Shown: piece after piece, positions 44,246-57,500 of the stretch
Layout: each line of letters begins with the position of its first letter
Numbering within the stretch: position 1 is the first letter of the stretch
From: Blattamonas nauphoetae
Taxonomy: Eukaryota > Preaxostyla > Oxymonadida
Assembly (NCBI GenBank): GCA_033064195.1
Contig: JARBJD010000090.1
Span: 1-64,000, forward strand
Direction: 5' to 3'
Length of the DNA stretch: 64,000 nucleotides
Notes under the pieces: generated by a model
Told to the model about the DNA's origin: nothing
Databases searched by the model: none
What the model saw: the letters and a program-made list of their open reading frames with translations, nothing else
Made by a program: the position numbers and the translations under genes

Positions 44246-47200
44246 ATGCCGACATCTATATCGGTCACAGTAAAAGCAGCTCGTGACCTACCTATAATGG
44301 ATAGGTCGTCCAAAAGTGCCGATCCATATGTCAATGTATGCTCCATTTTTTCATCCAAATCAACTTTTTTATCGATATTGTGTCTTCCACTCCCAATCCA
44401 CCCTGTTCCAATTGTTCTCCACGTAGGTTCATTTAGGAGAGACTCAGTTATTTCAAACAACAATCTTCAAAAAGACTCTCAATCCGACATGGGATGAAAC
44501 GTATACTCACAGGATTACATGTGAATCTCTCCACGAAAATACGACCTTTCATTTCAAGTCTGTCTCCATCGATAATTCTCTCATTGAATCTTCTTCAAGG
44601 GTTTGGGATAAGGATTATCTGACACAAGATAACATGATTGGAATTGTCTCGTTCGACTGGACAACTCTCACATACAGCTGCGTGAACAATGGGATCAGCG
44701 GATGGTTTCCGATCATTCACACGGAATATGGAACACGCGGTGAATTATTCATACAAGTCTTTATCAATTATTCCAGTGAGATGGTTGTTTCTAAACCATC
44801 ACCCACTCAGAATGTTTTTATGTCAACAGGTTTATCCAACTTCTTCTTTCTCTCGCTCAGCCCTTCACCCTCTTCCAGAAATGCAAATCGTGTCTACTGT
44901 TGGTGTAGTTCGAGATTTAGTGGTTCGAGACGATCCGGAGTATGAATGGCAAGACAGAATCCGGACATCCGTTATCTCCAATGACAACCGGACTACTGTT
45001 CTTTATTCGATGACAAGGTTTGTGTTTTTGATACAAAATTGCTCTTTTTAGTCTTTTAAGAAGAAGATTGTGCTATCTAGCATCAGAATATCAATGCAAC
45101 GCAGTTCTTGGTTTTACACTTGCTTTTGATGTTGGGGAGGAAGGAGTCATCGTTGCTCGTGCAATGGGAACTGCATGCACTGTTCATTCCATTGTTGGCA
45201 TACCTCGTGTCATTTCCCAGACTCAATCGTCAACAGCATCCACCATCCTCCCACTAAACGTCCAGCCCTGGCCGCACGTTCTGTTCTGTACCCTTGAATC
45301 CCTCCCCGCTGAATATACACTGATTCGATCTCTGTCTGTTCGGGCTGTCCATGTTTGTGGGAAGTGGGATGAGGTCAGCAAAGAACGTCGGATCTGGTGG
45401 GGTGAAGTTCAAGATGCACTCCGACGGGAAGCGCAGCAAGCTGGAGCAAACATCGTTCTCGGATACACAGAGACCACCACCACGTCAAAGGACATCTGCA
45501 TTTTGTCAGCCTCAGGCACCGCAATCTCTCTCAACCCAGTCAGCAAATCTGCCACACCTCCTGTCGCCACATTCACTCCCTGCTCCTCATTCCATCTGCC
45601 ACCCCCGCCGCCAAGTGGAGCAGGAACTGTCCCGCAGTCTCCCACAAACAATCCGAACCTTCCGATCTGTGTTGGTTGTTCAAAAGCCAACGTTTCGTCT
45701 TTTCTGATGTGCACGATCGAGCCACCAGCCTTCCTGTCAACACTGTCTTCTCTCGCCTGGGTCAACATCAACGCTGCCTCGTCCCAAAAACTCACATTCT
45801 CATCAACAGAAACACTTGCTGAAGCAGTTTCTTCGATTCTCCCTCACTTGGAAATCGAGATCAACCAGCAACTCTCAACGAATACAGCCATCTTGACACG
45901 CAATGCCCTGTTCAACTATTCCTGCAACATCACTTTCTGTGGGGACGAAATTGTTGCAACGGCATCAGCGACCGCAATCTTCATTCCTTTCCTTCCTCTT
46001 CCCCCTCCAACTCTCTCTCTTGCTGCATCGAAATCGTCTCAGTCGAAGGAAATCAACTTTTCGGAACTCGACAAACTCTCTCAATCTGAGCGGGAAAAAG
46101 CAGAGAACTGTTCAAACGACTTCAAAGCACCTTCGCTTACGTCGCACATGACAATTCCTCTTATTGTTGGACAGGGGAGTACTGAGCCTTCAGGTGCAGT
46201 CCAACCATCGTCTCAATACCAACTGAAGCAGACTCGAAGACTTATCGAGACACTTTTTGAGCAACGTTCTTATCCGATTTCTCCGATCTCACTCGTTTCA
46301 CTTCCGCAACTCTCTTCGTCACCTCAACCCCATCAGGTTCTCGTCGTCCAAATCAGAGAACAACTCAATGCAGCTTTTATTTCCGATTTGCTTTCAAGTC
46401 CCTCTCTTCTCTCTCTCAAGATATTTGCTTCACAAACTTTCCCGTCACCGCAACTCCCAAATCCGCACATACAAACTCATTCCAATCCAGAACAACCAAC
46501 CCTTTCGCTACCCACACAATCACCTCGACCCTCCACAAAGCCACCACAACACCCAACCCAGTCAATTGCTTCGCAGTCGACCTTCATGAGTGTCTTCCAA
46601 GTTGTGAATATCCAGCCGTCCACTCAGATGTCCTCTTCCGGATCACAACTCCTGAACGGAATCCAATTCGTGCGGGACAGAATGGTGTATCTCGCTTACA
46701 CTTCCCACCAGTCGCCAGCTGTGACCAAATTTCGCGTCACCATCATCCCATCCTCGAGTTCAACACTGGTCTTGTTTGGGACAGGCATGCTGGTTGTTCC
46801 ACCGTCGTCACACACAGTTGAGGTCCCTTTTAGTAATCCTCTATCAATGTCTGAATCTCATCTGCTGTCCAAACATTCGCCCCCTCAGAATAAAGCTCTT
46901 TTTGGGAGCCAGCCTCTCCAGCCATCTTTCACCGTTCTCAAAACAATTGATCCACACGACCAGATGAAACATACATCATCCTCGTCTTCCATTTCATCCA
47001 ACATTTCATACACCTCCCCTCCTCCAGTGACAAAGAACCAACCTGTTGGTATGGTCGTCTCTCTTCTCACCATTCTCTTTTCCCTTTCTCCTTGTTTCTT
47101 TCTTCTCAGGCATTTCCGATGAAAAAACAAATCCCGCTGATGTCAACATAAACACACTTCACCCTTCCCAAAAGCTTTCTGTATTATATCATTCCATCCA

Positions 47201-47504
47201 TCCCGCCAACATTGTAGTAACCTCTCTCGCTGTTCCTCCTGACAAAGCTTCCTTCTCGTTCCACTCTTCATTCTCGTTCTTTCTTATCCGAGAGTCTTCG
47301 CTCAAAGACAAGAAAGACAATGTTCTCTTTTTGCACACAACAATGCGAGACGGAATAGCAATGGCTCGCTCTCTGGCATCAGCTGCGCGGTGCAATGCAG
47401 TGACATCCTTCAACACAAGCATTGTTGATGTATCTTACACCCAGAACAAAAAACCGATTTATGTTGTTCTTCTTGTCGCCGGAGATATTGGCAATGTTGA
47501 GTAA
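44246..47504 (+). CDS. C2CD5: C2 domain-containing protein 5-like (C2CD5/CDP138)
   Basis: C2CD5 is a calcium/lipid-binding protein linked in animals to Akt-driven GLUT4 vesicle fusion. N-terminal C2 domain: SVTVKAARDLPIMDRSSKSA, DPYVN, then across an intron KKTLNPTWDETYTHRI and IGIVSFDW, with the Asp residues expected for calcium loops, followed by GISGWFPIIHTEYGTRGEL. The C2CD5-specific middle reads VRDLVVRDDPEYEWQDRIRT and, after another intron, NAVLGFTLAFDVGEEGVIVA and ARAMGTACTV. The C-terminal YbjQ-like region reads FSFFLIRESSLKDKKDN and AARCNAVTSFNTSIVDV ... IYVVLLVAGDIGNVE. A 61-nt intron lies just before ISDEKTNPAD. About 1,000 residues, similar to animal proteins, with a Ser/Pro/Gln-rich linker at about 46,400-46,600. 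Confidence 0.88.
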
Positions 47505-47586
47505 TTATATCTTCATTTCAACTCGTCTTGATTCACTTGAAGTTAAAGACACAACTAATGAAGTGACAAAAGAAGAGAACAGAACA

Positions 47587-50500
47587 TTATGAGGGAAGAG
47601 GAGTCACAGCAGGAGATAGTTGGTCTTGTTCTTGAAATTGGCTCATCGCGGAGTCTTCTGCCTCCTGAAGCTCAGTTAGGACTTTCTTTCGCAATTCTCT
47701 GTTGATGGACGCAAAATGAAGTGAGTCTTCGTCACTGGTGACGGGTTGCTCATCGTCCAAAAAGAAAAGAGCAACGATTGGCTTCTCCGGTTCAACAAGG
47801 TCTCGTTGTTCCTTGCTGAGGGAAGGGATCTGGTCGAGGAATCTGGGGAAGCGGGAGGTTTTAGAGATGACGAAGATGTGTTTAATGAAGGTAAGTGTGG
47901 ATTGGTGTATGTAGTCTTTGTTGACTTGGATGATGGAGGATTCCACGAACGGGAAAGTGTGATCGAAGGCACTCACTCCGTCGACAAGGTATGCCTTTTT
48001 GATGCTCTGAACGAACTTCATTGAATTGTTCATTGCTCGCCCATCGCCATCCTTGATTCCATAGAGAGCTTTCACTTGCTCGGCCACTCGCGAATCGAGC
48101 TCGTTTTGGCCCTCTTCCCAAAGGTTCTCCATCATCGTAATGATCTTCTGCTGGTTGTCAGTGTAGCCGTTGGCGACAAAAATGATGGCTGTGTTCGGAA
48201 GGTTTGGTCCAAGATGGAATCGAACGCGGTCCAGACTTGTTGGATCGTCGATGTTTTGCGGTGTAGTGGTTGTTGATGCTCGGGGGACGTCAGGTGAGGG
48301 AGCCTCGAGGTACGGAGACTGTTGTGAGATGGGTCCGTGTACTGATGAAGTGAGGGAGGGAACGGGAGTGTTGATGGCGTTGACGGTGGTTGAATGATCG
48401 AAAACAAGACTCAAAAATTGTTGTTGAGTGGCCCGGATTGATGGAAGTGTCGGGGTGGGAATGGGAGTGGTGGCGTTAAGGAGGGTGTCTGGATGATGAC
48501 GATGTCCGACGACGAGTACATCATCATTTGCACTCATTGTCGAGGGTGTTGGTTTGAGGATTGGAGTTGAGTCTTCCTTCCCATCTTCCTCTCGCTTCTC
48601 TTCTTCTTTTTTGGGTTTCTTGGCTTTGGGCTTCTTTGGTGCAGTCGTCGCTTTTTGGCTGAGAAGGTCCTGGACCTGCTTGACAACTGTTCCGACAAAG
48701 GCATTCGCGCGGAGAAGTCGACGATCAGATTTCCCAACAGTCGGCCACAAGCTCTTCCGGACACTTCCTTTCAATTTGAAGATACGGCAGTAGATGAACT
48801 CGGCCCAATGTGGAGTGATGGGGGACATCATCAGGACGAGTGCAAGGGAATAAAAACGAAGAAGAGAGATGCTGACATGGTCGCCACTTCGCCCAAGGTA
48901 TTCATCGCGAGCCTGTCGCAGTTGGGAGAGACACAGATCAACAACAGAGTCAAACTCTCCGCGTTCATAGAAAGTGTCGGCGAGATCGAGAGCATGGAGG
49001 ATCTGTGAGTGGAAGACGAGGGCCCCGAATGTTTCTTCGGAATCGGCATCCTCGCTCAGGTTGAAGTAAAACTGCTCGAGTGGATTGGAGTAGTCTCCTA
49101 CTTCTCCGCTCGCATATTCTGGGTCACTGTGTTCATACTCCTCCGAATCACTCGCTTCGGAGGACGAATTGTCTGTCTCCTCGAGATGTGTGCAGGATGT
49201 TGAGAGTTGCATTCCGATCTTCGACTTGTTCGAAGCACCGCGCTTCGGCGGTGAAGCACGCTTTCCGAGTGATCCAAGTGAGTTGGCGAGGGATGGATTC
49301 TTGCCTTCGAAGAAGAGGCGGACAGGAGGACTCGACTTGGTTGGCTCGAGATGCTGTTCAGTTTGTTTTGGGGATGCAATCGTGACTTGAGGTGTGTGAT
49401 CGTCGTTGACTTGGATGAGGACTGGTTGGACTGAGTTTTCTGTGAGGATGTACGACTCGTAGCTTCCATTGAGAACGATCATGTCTGTGGAGCCTGGGAT
49501 TGATGTGGGAATTGTGTCTGGAATGCCATCAGGAACCCCATTTTGGACATCCGCTAACGTCGTTGAGGGTGAGAGCGGGTGGCTTGACGATACGTTGGAA
49601 GGAGACGAGAATGAATGTGTTTGGGGAGCGACCATCTTGTGGATTCTGTTGTGTTCTCTCCGTTTCAATGATTGTGGACGTTCTCTCAGACTGAGAATGT
49701 GGTCCGGGAGAACAGTTGTGGAAAATCCATAGAACATCAAAGACAGGTCGTTCCGTTGCTTCTGGATCATGTCATTGCGTGGAAACCCATTATCCGATGG
49801 AGACGGAGTTGTGGAGCCTGGCCGGCTTTTGAGTTTCTGCATCGAGTGAACAGTGTGGATTCCCGATTCTCCGAGCTCTCCTTCGGAGTCCACACGCGTT
49901 TTCTTTGAGAAGTCCCCTTTCTTCGCATCGGAGTAGTCGATGAGCCATGGTCCGTGGACTTCTGGCTTGATATCGTCGATGTCATTCAGGTCGAAGTTGT
50001 TCACTTGGAAGACTTGCTCCATGAAGACGAGCTCTTTCAGGAGAATCATGTTTGTGTCGGTTGCAATCTGGCGAGAGAAATCGAGGTCTTCTCGGCCTCT
50101 CTTCTGCTTCCTTGCTTTGACAATGCCGACACGCATTCCGTCTGCAGAGAGCTCGTCGATGGTGTTGGTGAATGGAGTGAAGTACTTCGATGTCATGTGT
50201 GGATCTCTTCCCTCCACTGTCATCTCCGGAAGAACAAGTACCTTCCTCGGGAACTTGGAGAGTGGGAGGAGGTCAGTGTGCATGAACAGGGAGTAGATGA
50301 GATGGTTGCGTCGGAGGTGCACGCCGAGGACTCTGAGGTCGATGGGGTACCAATAGTTGTACTCGTGCTTGATGTAGTTGAGGGCCTCGATTGGGATGCC
50401 CTTTACTTCGATCATCTGGTGCAGTTGAGGAGAAACAGAGGCCTGTGGGTTCTCCTTCCTTTTCCACACATCGAGTGGGATCTTCACTGTCTCGTCTGGA

Positions 50501-53017
50501 ATTGGGCCATCATTCAGGATGTACTCCCATACTTCGGGTGTGAGGAGGTCGGGGTCGATTGTGAAGAGTGGGTTGTCGGGGTTGTTTGTCCGGATACCCT
50601 CGTTGAAGAGGTGGGCGATGGTGTACAGAGCTGGGTAGACGGTGGAATCGGTGAGTGGCTCGATGAAGCGGGTGTCGATGGGATCAAGGCAGAGAGGAAC
50701 ACCCATCCCGTCGCGGTGTGTGAAGGGTCTGTCCTTGATGTTTTGGATGGCAGATTGGAGGTACAAGCGGAGAGAGTCTGACCCGCCGACGTCCAGCTGC
50801 TGCATGAAGATCTGCACCTGGTCCCTCCATTCCTCGTCGGAGTATGTGAGCACCCACTCTTCGCCCATCCGCACCACACACTCGTCCCCCGCGGTGGAGA
50901 CTGTCTTCACACTGGTCTCGTAATACTCAATCGCCCCGTCGTTCTCGAAAAGATATTCCTTCGCTGCCACTCGCGCCTCTCGCACGCCGAGCCCTTTGAA
51001 CCGCCCCACTGCAATGGTGCCGTAGCTGAAGGAGACGTTGAGCATCCAGTCCACAGCTGCCTTAATCTCGTCTTTGGTGGGGTGGTTTGCATCCTTCGCG
51101 TAGAGTTCGATGACGTTGGCAGTTGTGAGGTAGATTGGGCGAGTGTGTGTGGAGATGTCGGGCGTGAGGAGCATCGGAGCGAGGGACCTGAAGGCTGGCT
51201 TTTTGATCGGCTCTGAAGAAAAAGTCACTGGTTGGATGGTCTGAGGAATCGACGTTGGGGTCAGAGGAGGGGCCACCGTCTGTGGTTTGTTTTGGGTGGG
51301 AGTAGATTCGTCGTTTGTGTTTGAGGAGGGCGTGTCAGTTGGATCTGCATTTTGTGTGGCATGATTTTCTGCTAACCGTTGTTTTCGTGCGTTTTCTTTT
51401 GGGATTTGGATGTCAAAAAGCAGTTTCTTTTGCTTTGGGTCGTCAAGATCGGGGTGATCAATCTTCACTGAGCCGAAGTAGTTTTCCTCAGCATCCCACT
51501 CGATATCTTTTGTGTATTCGGTGTTGGGCATTTCATTGTTTTTGATCATCGATTTGAAGAGAATGAATTGGTCCACGTTGTCACCAGGCCGTGCTTCAAC
51601 GAATCCGGTTCCTTGCTGGTCGTTAATGAATCGACCCGGGAGGATAATGCACTTGGTCTTGGTGGCTGGAGTGGGGATGTCGTGGAGGTGCCTGTGTGAT
51701 GAAGTGTGGATTGGTGACGAGTTGACAAGGAGATTTGGATCAACAGGGAGTCCAATGAGGTCTTGAGCAGAGACAGTGAAAACACGTGTTTCTTCCCACG
51801 ATACCCCTGCTGCTTCCAAGGTGCTGCAATGCTGAAAATAAATATTATGAGCAGCACGTGAAGTGCAAATGAAGATGTCGCCATTTGGCATCATGTATCC
51901 GCCGTGGACGGCTTTGGGATGAACAAAAACTCCCACAGTCGTTGCAATGGATTCAGGTCGAGCAGTTGTGCTCAAACAGAAAATCCTCCCTTGCCTGTTG
52001 ACGAGGTCTTGATATTTGGTGGGTTTCATGGAGAAGTACTTGGATTTGGGCGATGATTGATCTTCGCTCTCAAGACTCTCGAGATCAACAGGACTGGGAA
52101 AGTGAAAGATGTCAGGAAGGACGAGAAGGCTATGTTTGATCAGCTGATACTCCATTGGAGTTGATGATGCTCCTTCGATGCGGTCATGGTCCAAACAGGG
52201 CTGTGAAAGTCTCTCTGACCAAATCATAGGAATCCGTGCTTTCTGAGCATGGCCATGTTCCTGAAGTTTTGTCATTTGCCAATTCACAAAGGACACAAAA
52301 TATGGATTCATTTTGGATGCAATTATGGACCGACGCCAATCGACACGGAGTCCAAGTTTTATGGCATCACGCTAAATAATTGAGGGAATAGAATAGAGTT
52401 AATACCTTACCGCATTCTGCAAAATATCGCATCCATTCTTCTTCATGTTCAAAAGCAGGCAGATTGGCTTCACTGACTCCGCATTTCATTAAAAGACCAG
52501 AAATATTCATGTTGGTTTTTTCGTTTGGAGCTTTGTTCTGAAATTCTGAATCGCGGCCAGAGACAAGAAGTCTTTCTGGGATTGTTGATTGGATTCCCTC
52601 CAATTCCTTCTTAAGCTGGATGGATCGGGACTAGAAAAAAAGATGATGAAGAGAGAACATGAAAAAGATGAGAGGATTTGATATAGAGTAGAGAAGGAGC
52701 GATTTTGAGGTGAACGGTTGAAGGGTGAATAGTTTATCACAAACTTTGATTCTTGTTCCACTAAAATGAAAATTTAAGGAATAAAGAACATTGAAGCCCT
52801 TCATAGATGCATAATTTGCATATACATCAGAGGTCGTCAGGGCAGATGCACGGTTAATGGACATAAGTGAGTCTGTGTATGGCATCGGTGTGGTGATTGT
52901 TTTCTTGGGTCTCTCCCCATATGGATCAGCTGCAACCTCAAAAGTATGTTCATTTTCCCATTTGGTCTTGGAAAAGTCCGCGATATCCTTGAGGATTCTG
53001 AACTGGGGAGAGAGCAT
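47587..53017 (-). CDS. Leucyl-tRNA-synthetase-like protein lacking HIGH and KMSKS signatures
   Basis: Cytosolic-type LeuRS architecture end to end. N-terminus: LKDIADFSKTKWENEHTFEV, then PMPYTDSLMSINRAS, where active enzymes have PYPYMNGRLHLGH. GTRIK follows, then after a long intron LLMKCGVSEANLPAFEHEEE, LRVDWRRSII and MNPYFVSFVNWQMTKLQ. Editing domain: STTARPESIAT, CIILPGRFINDQQGTGFVEA. Core: ECVVRMGEEWVLTYSDEEW, EPLTDSTVYPALYTIAHL, NYWYPIDLRVLG. Where KMSKSTGNF is expected the text is DPHMTSKYF, directly before TIDELSADGMR. Anticodon and C-terminal regions are present but carry a long Ser/Pro-rich insertion. About 1,680 residues against about 1,180 in animals. Start MLSPQFR fits the family N-terminus. 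Both ATP-binding signatures are replaced, so aminoacylation is unlikely; a pseudo-enzyme or regulatory paralogue is inferred. Confidence 0.88.
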
Positions 53018-53161
53018 AAAACTAAATGTGGAGCGATCAAGAATAGTGATGTTCTAACATTGTTGGAATACTCATGTTGTGATGCAATTGAGAAGAAAGA
53101 ATTATTATTGACAGAATGTATGAATAATGAGATGTAAGTGAAGAAAATGAACTCCATAAAC

Positions 53162-54384
53162 TTACTCGTCCTCTTCTCCTTCTATAAGAGAATCTCCAGC
53201 GTTTTGTGATGCTTGTGGAACTGCATCAGTGGATTTTTCGAGTGATTCTTCCTCAGTTTGTTCTGATTTTGGCTTCTCATCAATATCCTCTGTTGTGGTT
53301 TCTTTTGGTGTATCAGGTTCTGTTTGTTGATTTTGTTGCTCTGGCTCCTCAACAGGAACAGGTGATGTAGGCTTTTGTGTTTCGTGTTGTGGTTCCTCCT
53401 TTGGAGTTGGGTCAGGTTCCGGTTTCGATGGAATTGCTGGTTGGATGTTGGAAGCGAACCGCCTCATGTGAACTTGGGCGTGCATATTAAACTCCAAACT
53501 CCGAGACAGATAAGGGAATTCACCTCCGTCTTTGAGATCGACAATGTGAGCCTTTGGATAGTTCTGCTTCAGAAGTTGAGATTGAGTGTTGGTCGTTTTA
53601 CTGCAGTCAAATGTAGTGATAATTGTGATTTTGTCCTGATCAAATACAGGATGAACAAGGTGATGTGGTTGTGTCTGGAGATCGAACCGAGAGACGAGAG
53701 TTTGGCCATTGAGTGTATCCAGGCGATTATGAATGAAGATATTGGCTTCCAACTTTCCTGAATCCTTCTCATTCAATGGAACATTCTCAAGGAGAGATGA
53801 TCGGAGTGCTTCTGAGGAAGTGAGTTTGTAGCTAGTGAGAGAAGTGAGTTGATTGATTGATGAGATTTGTTTGTGAAAAGAAGAAAAAAGGATACTCAAG
53901 AGGTGACTTGTAGTATAGTGAATTGTCTCCAAATGAATTGACAAGGATAATAGAACTTACACGGTTGGCATGGACTTTGGCATAGCTCAGAGCTTCGAAC
54001 CCTCCAAGACCAGCGCCAAGAAGATGACAAGAACGGATTTTCAAATCATTTAAAAAGTCATCAAGACCCCTGACAAATTCGTCCATAGTTTTGAAAGCAG
54101 GAGGAAGGGCTGAGATGATTCGAATACCATGTGATGCGAGTTCATTAAACTGTTTATAAAAGATGTCAGGAGTCCCAAGGAGACTGGGAAGACAGAGTAA
54201 AACAGGATCGGATTCATTTCCAGATGCATTATATTCCCAAACCAGTGGATTTGAGATTCGTTGCACGACCTTGAGAAAAGTCGATTAAAGGAAGTGAACA
54301 GACCCGAAATGTTGGAATTTCATCTTTAAAATGTTGGTAATCGGGATCGGTGATCTGGGGGATCTCAGTTATGACGTTACCCAT
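53162..54384 (-). CDS. SPG21: Maspardin (SPG21)-like alpha/beta-hydrolase protein
   Basis: Maspardin is a non-secreted alpha/beta-hydrolase-fold protein of the endosomal/trans-Golgi system. Starts MGNVITEIPQITDPDYQHF at 54,384 and a 34-nt intron joins TFR to VVQRISNPLVWEYN. Family text: LLCLPSLLGTPDIFYKQF, GIRIISALPPAFKTMDEFV, CHLLGAGLGGFEALSYAK, RVSSIILVNSFGDNS, later YPKAHIVDLKDGGEFPYLSR and NMHAQVHMRRF. The nucleophile elbow is G-A-G-L-G-G; maspardin has G-A-S-L-G-G, so the serine is absent. The C-terminal 90 residues are Pro/Glu/Gln-rich and end EGEEDE. About 380 residues before counting one unresolved intron near 53,830-53,940. Confidence 0.85.
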
Positions 54385-54501
54385 CTATAGATAAGATTAT
54401 GGAAGTGATCAAAACAAATGTTAAGAAAAGGGCAAAATGACCATTATGTAGCAAGAAAGAATAATTCAATCAAAAGTGATTTCAGATAGAGATATCACCG
54501 G

Positions 54502-57500
54502 CTAAACAATCAATACATTATTGATATTTCCGTGATGGTCCTGTTCAGTCGGGAGCCAACCACAACACATCCATTCGCCATCTAAGAGGAATATCATCAC
54601 GAAAAGATTGGGGCATACTTTGAACAAACTTGATGTGATGCTTCCCCCTGGGAAGGCGGAGTTTGATGAAGTGTTGTGAGGAGTGTGGGGAGTACACAAA
54701 CGGAATGGGCTGCCATTCTGAGAACGATCCGGCCAGAAAGACACTGCACGTCGGCTCAGCCTGCCAGACGAGTGCGATTGATGAGAGGGTGGAGTTTTTG
54801 CGAGTGGGAGAGCAGCTCTTCTGTACAAACGGTTTCGAGGCTGGTGTGTGATTGGCGATGTACAGCGACGGCGGAGTGGTTGGCGAATGCAGGTGGGAGT
54901 TAACTGACGGAATCGACGGCAGGAAGGAGGAAGAGAAGACGGAGAGCTTGTCCGGCCAGTTGTTGGGAGGTTGGGAGAGAGGCGGTTGGTAGAACTGGGT
55001 TTCGCAAGCAGTCGGAATTTTGGGGTGTTTGGGCAGAGAATGCTGTGGTCGCTTCCTCCGCTCTTTTGTTTTGCTGGTCCGTCCTCGTTTGGAGTCTTTG
55101 CCCTTCTCGAGAGCCTTCCTTTCCATCGAGCACGCCTTCTGCTCCTGCCGCCAGCGCATCTCTCGAAGGTCGCTCCACTCTCCACTGTCCTCCCACCCGT
55201 CCTGCGGGGAATGAGGCGACGAGCAGACAGACAGCGAAGAAGACAAGACTGACGTGGAGAGAAGCGAAGACGAGTGCTGGTAGTTTCGGCTGAGGCGAGC
55301 GTACGACGCGAGTGACGGCTGAGTTGGGATGAGCGGGGGCATCTCGTTTTGATGAAAGAGATGCGATTCAAACGATGACGCTTCAGTCGCGAGAGCACGT
55401 GTGTCTGTACTTCGGTCGGTGACTGAATCGTCGTCGGATGGGTGAGTGATGCAGGGAGCAATGAGAGGTGGAGGGAGGGACGACGGGACGGGAAGTGATG
55501 GTGGCGAAGAGAATGCGGAGATGTTGATGCGATGTGGTGGAGTCGGGTGTGGGACGATTTGCGTGGAGATGGTCTGCCTGTGGAGCGGTGTGGGGACTGA
55601 TGAAAAAGTGGAGGAGAGGGAGGCAAGGGCAGACGATGTGTGGACAACAGTTTGAGGAAGGTCGCGTGCAGGATTGGAGAACTCGCTGGCGAGGTTGAAG
55701 GGGTCGTAGAGGGAACACGGCTGGAGGAGCGAAGAGGGGAGCGAGAACGAGATGGGGATGGAGTGGCAGGAGGGCGAGCAGAGTGTGGACGACGAGGCAC
55801 ACGAGGAGTGCTGAGACTCCGACGAGGACGAAGAGAGCGAGAAGTCTGACTCGTCCTCGCTGTTCATTGTGTCGAGTTGATCGCTGTAGAGGGGAGATGT
55901 GAATGTGTTTTGGAGGAGCGAGGGAAGGTTGATGGGAGTCTGCGTGACGTGCGAATGGAAAGACCCCCAAACAGGAGACACGGGAGGGATGGGCGAGACA
56001 GAAGGGAGTGGAGTGGGCGAGTGGTAAGGTGATGGACTGTTTCGGAGTTGGTGTGGTGTTTTGGTCTCCTTCTGAAGGTTGCAGAAGTGTGGGCAGACAG
56101 AAGGGTCGAAATGGTGTGAACGGACCGAGGATATTGTTCGGATGGCTGTGGAGAACGACTGAAACGGGGGTGTCTGGTGCGGGTTGCGTCGAGCGGAGAT
56201 GAACCCCCACGACGGCCGCGGGGGCGTTCCTGAAGGAGGAGTGCTTTCGTCCAGACATTCAAACGAGATGGCCGAGCAGCTGTCTCTGCCTTCGTCGGAC
56301 CCGCACATGGCTGCTGTCCGGATCGCATTTGTCGGGCTGCTCTCCCAAAAGGAGTCTGAAACGTTCCAATTCCAGTTGCGCCAGTTGTCGTCGTCGTCAC
56401 TGTCTTCAATTACAAAGGAATTCCCCAAATGGCCGTCACAGCTCTTCATTGGGAGTAGAGTCGTGTCAAAAAAGAGGTGCCCTTCCCCCGTTCGGAAGCG
56501 GTACACAAATCGGCCGGGCGAGAGGGAGACCAACGTCTCGAAGGAGGATGTTGTTTCTGAATAGGAAAGCTCAATTGTTTTGGAATGGGTTCCAAAGTAC
56601 AGCTCCATGAAGAGGTGCGATGGGACATACGACACAATCTGCTTGATGGTGGAAGTCTCGACACTGAAGAGGGCTGTGTGGGTTCCATGAACCGACAAGA
56701 CATTATTTAAGTTTCCGTGGTTATCGTGTTTGTGTGGAAGGAAGGAATCGTAGACCCATCTGTGTGAATTGATGACGAACTTGTAGGAATGGATTCCTGG
56801 TTCGACAGTGGCAAATGCGATCCAACATCGATCCTTTTCAGACCATGTCAAATCGATAGATGGTTCCCAGTTCGTGAAGTCCGCAGCAAGTTGGACTGAG
56901 TGAAATTGAGCTGTTTTTTGGGAATCACCTCCGACGTGGGAATCTGGGAGGACGAATATAGTTTTTGACTGACCTGATGAATAAGCAAGGGATTGCACAT
57001 GGAGTTGTGCTTGACTAAGTAGTCTTCCAGTCACAGAACGATCAAAAGACAGGATCTTTTGGAATCCTTTAGTTTTGTCTGTGGTTGATGATGTGGAATG
57101 AAATGAAGTAAAGATGGAACTTGAGGTAAGTAATTGTACGAATGATATTGATTTGGGGAGAAATCGTTTTCTGTTTTGAGAAGATGGTCTGGATTGGAGC
57201 GGATTTGGGAGTGGAGGGGCTGGAGGGATAAAAAGGGGTTGCAGCAAAGCAGAAAGTGTCAATTTGGATGCTTCATTGTTGTTAGACATGAATGATGGAA
57301 GCGGAGTCGGACACGAAGGTGACACAAGGAGAACATGGTTCTCAACACCAGAACGATGTTGGACCACTCGATAATCTTCGCTACATCGCCACTAAAACTA
57401 CGCGTTACATGAAAAACATGCAAACTTCTCCATCCACAACAAATTTGAAGTAGTGTTCTCCGAAGGGAAGGAAGAAAAGCGCTGCCCAGCATTTGCTCTG

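Noticed and set aside
54502-55800. 432-codon alternative frame rich in Ser, Arg and Pro
   Set aside because: It overlaps the disordered linker of the glycogen-binding protein. Only its last 30 codons are real, as the final exon reached through a 37-nt intron.
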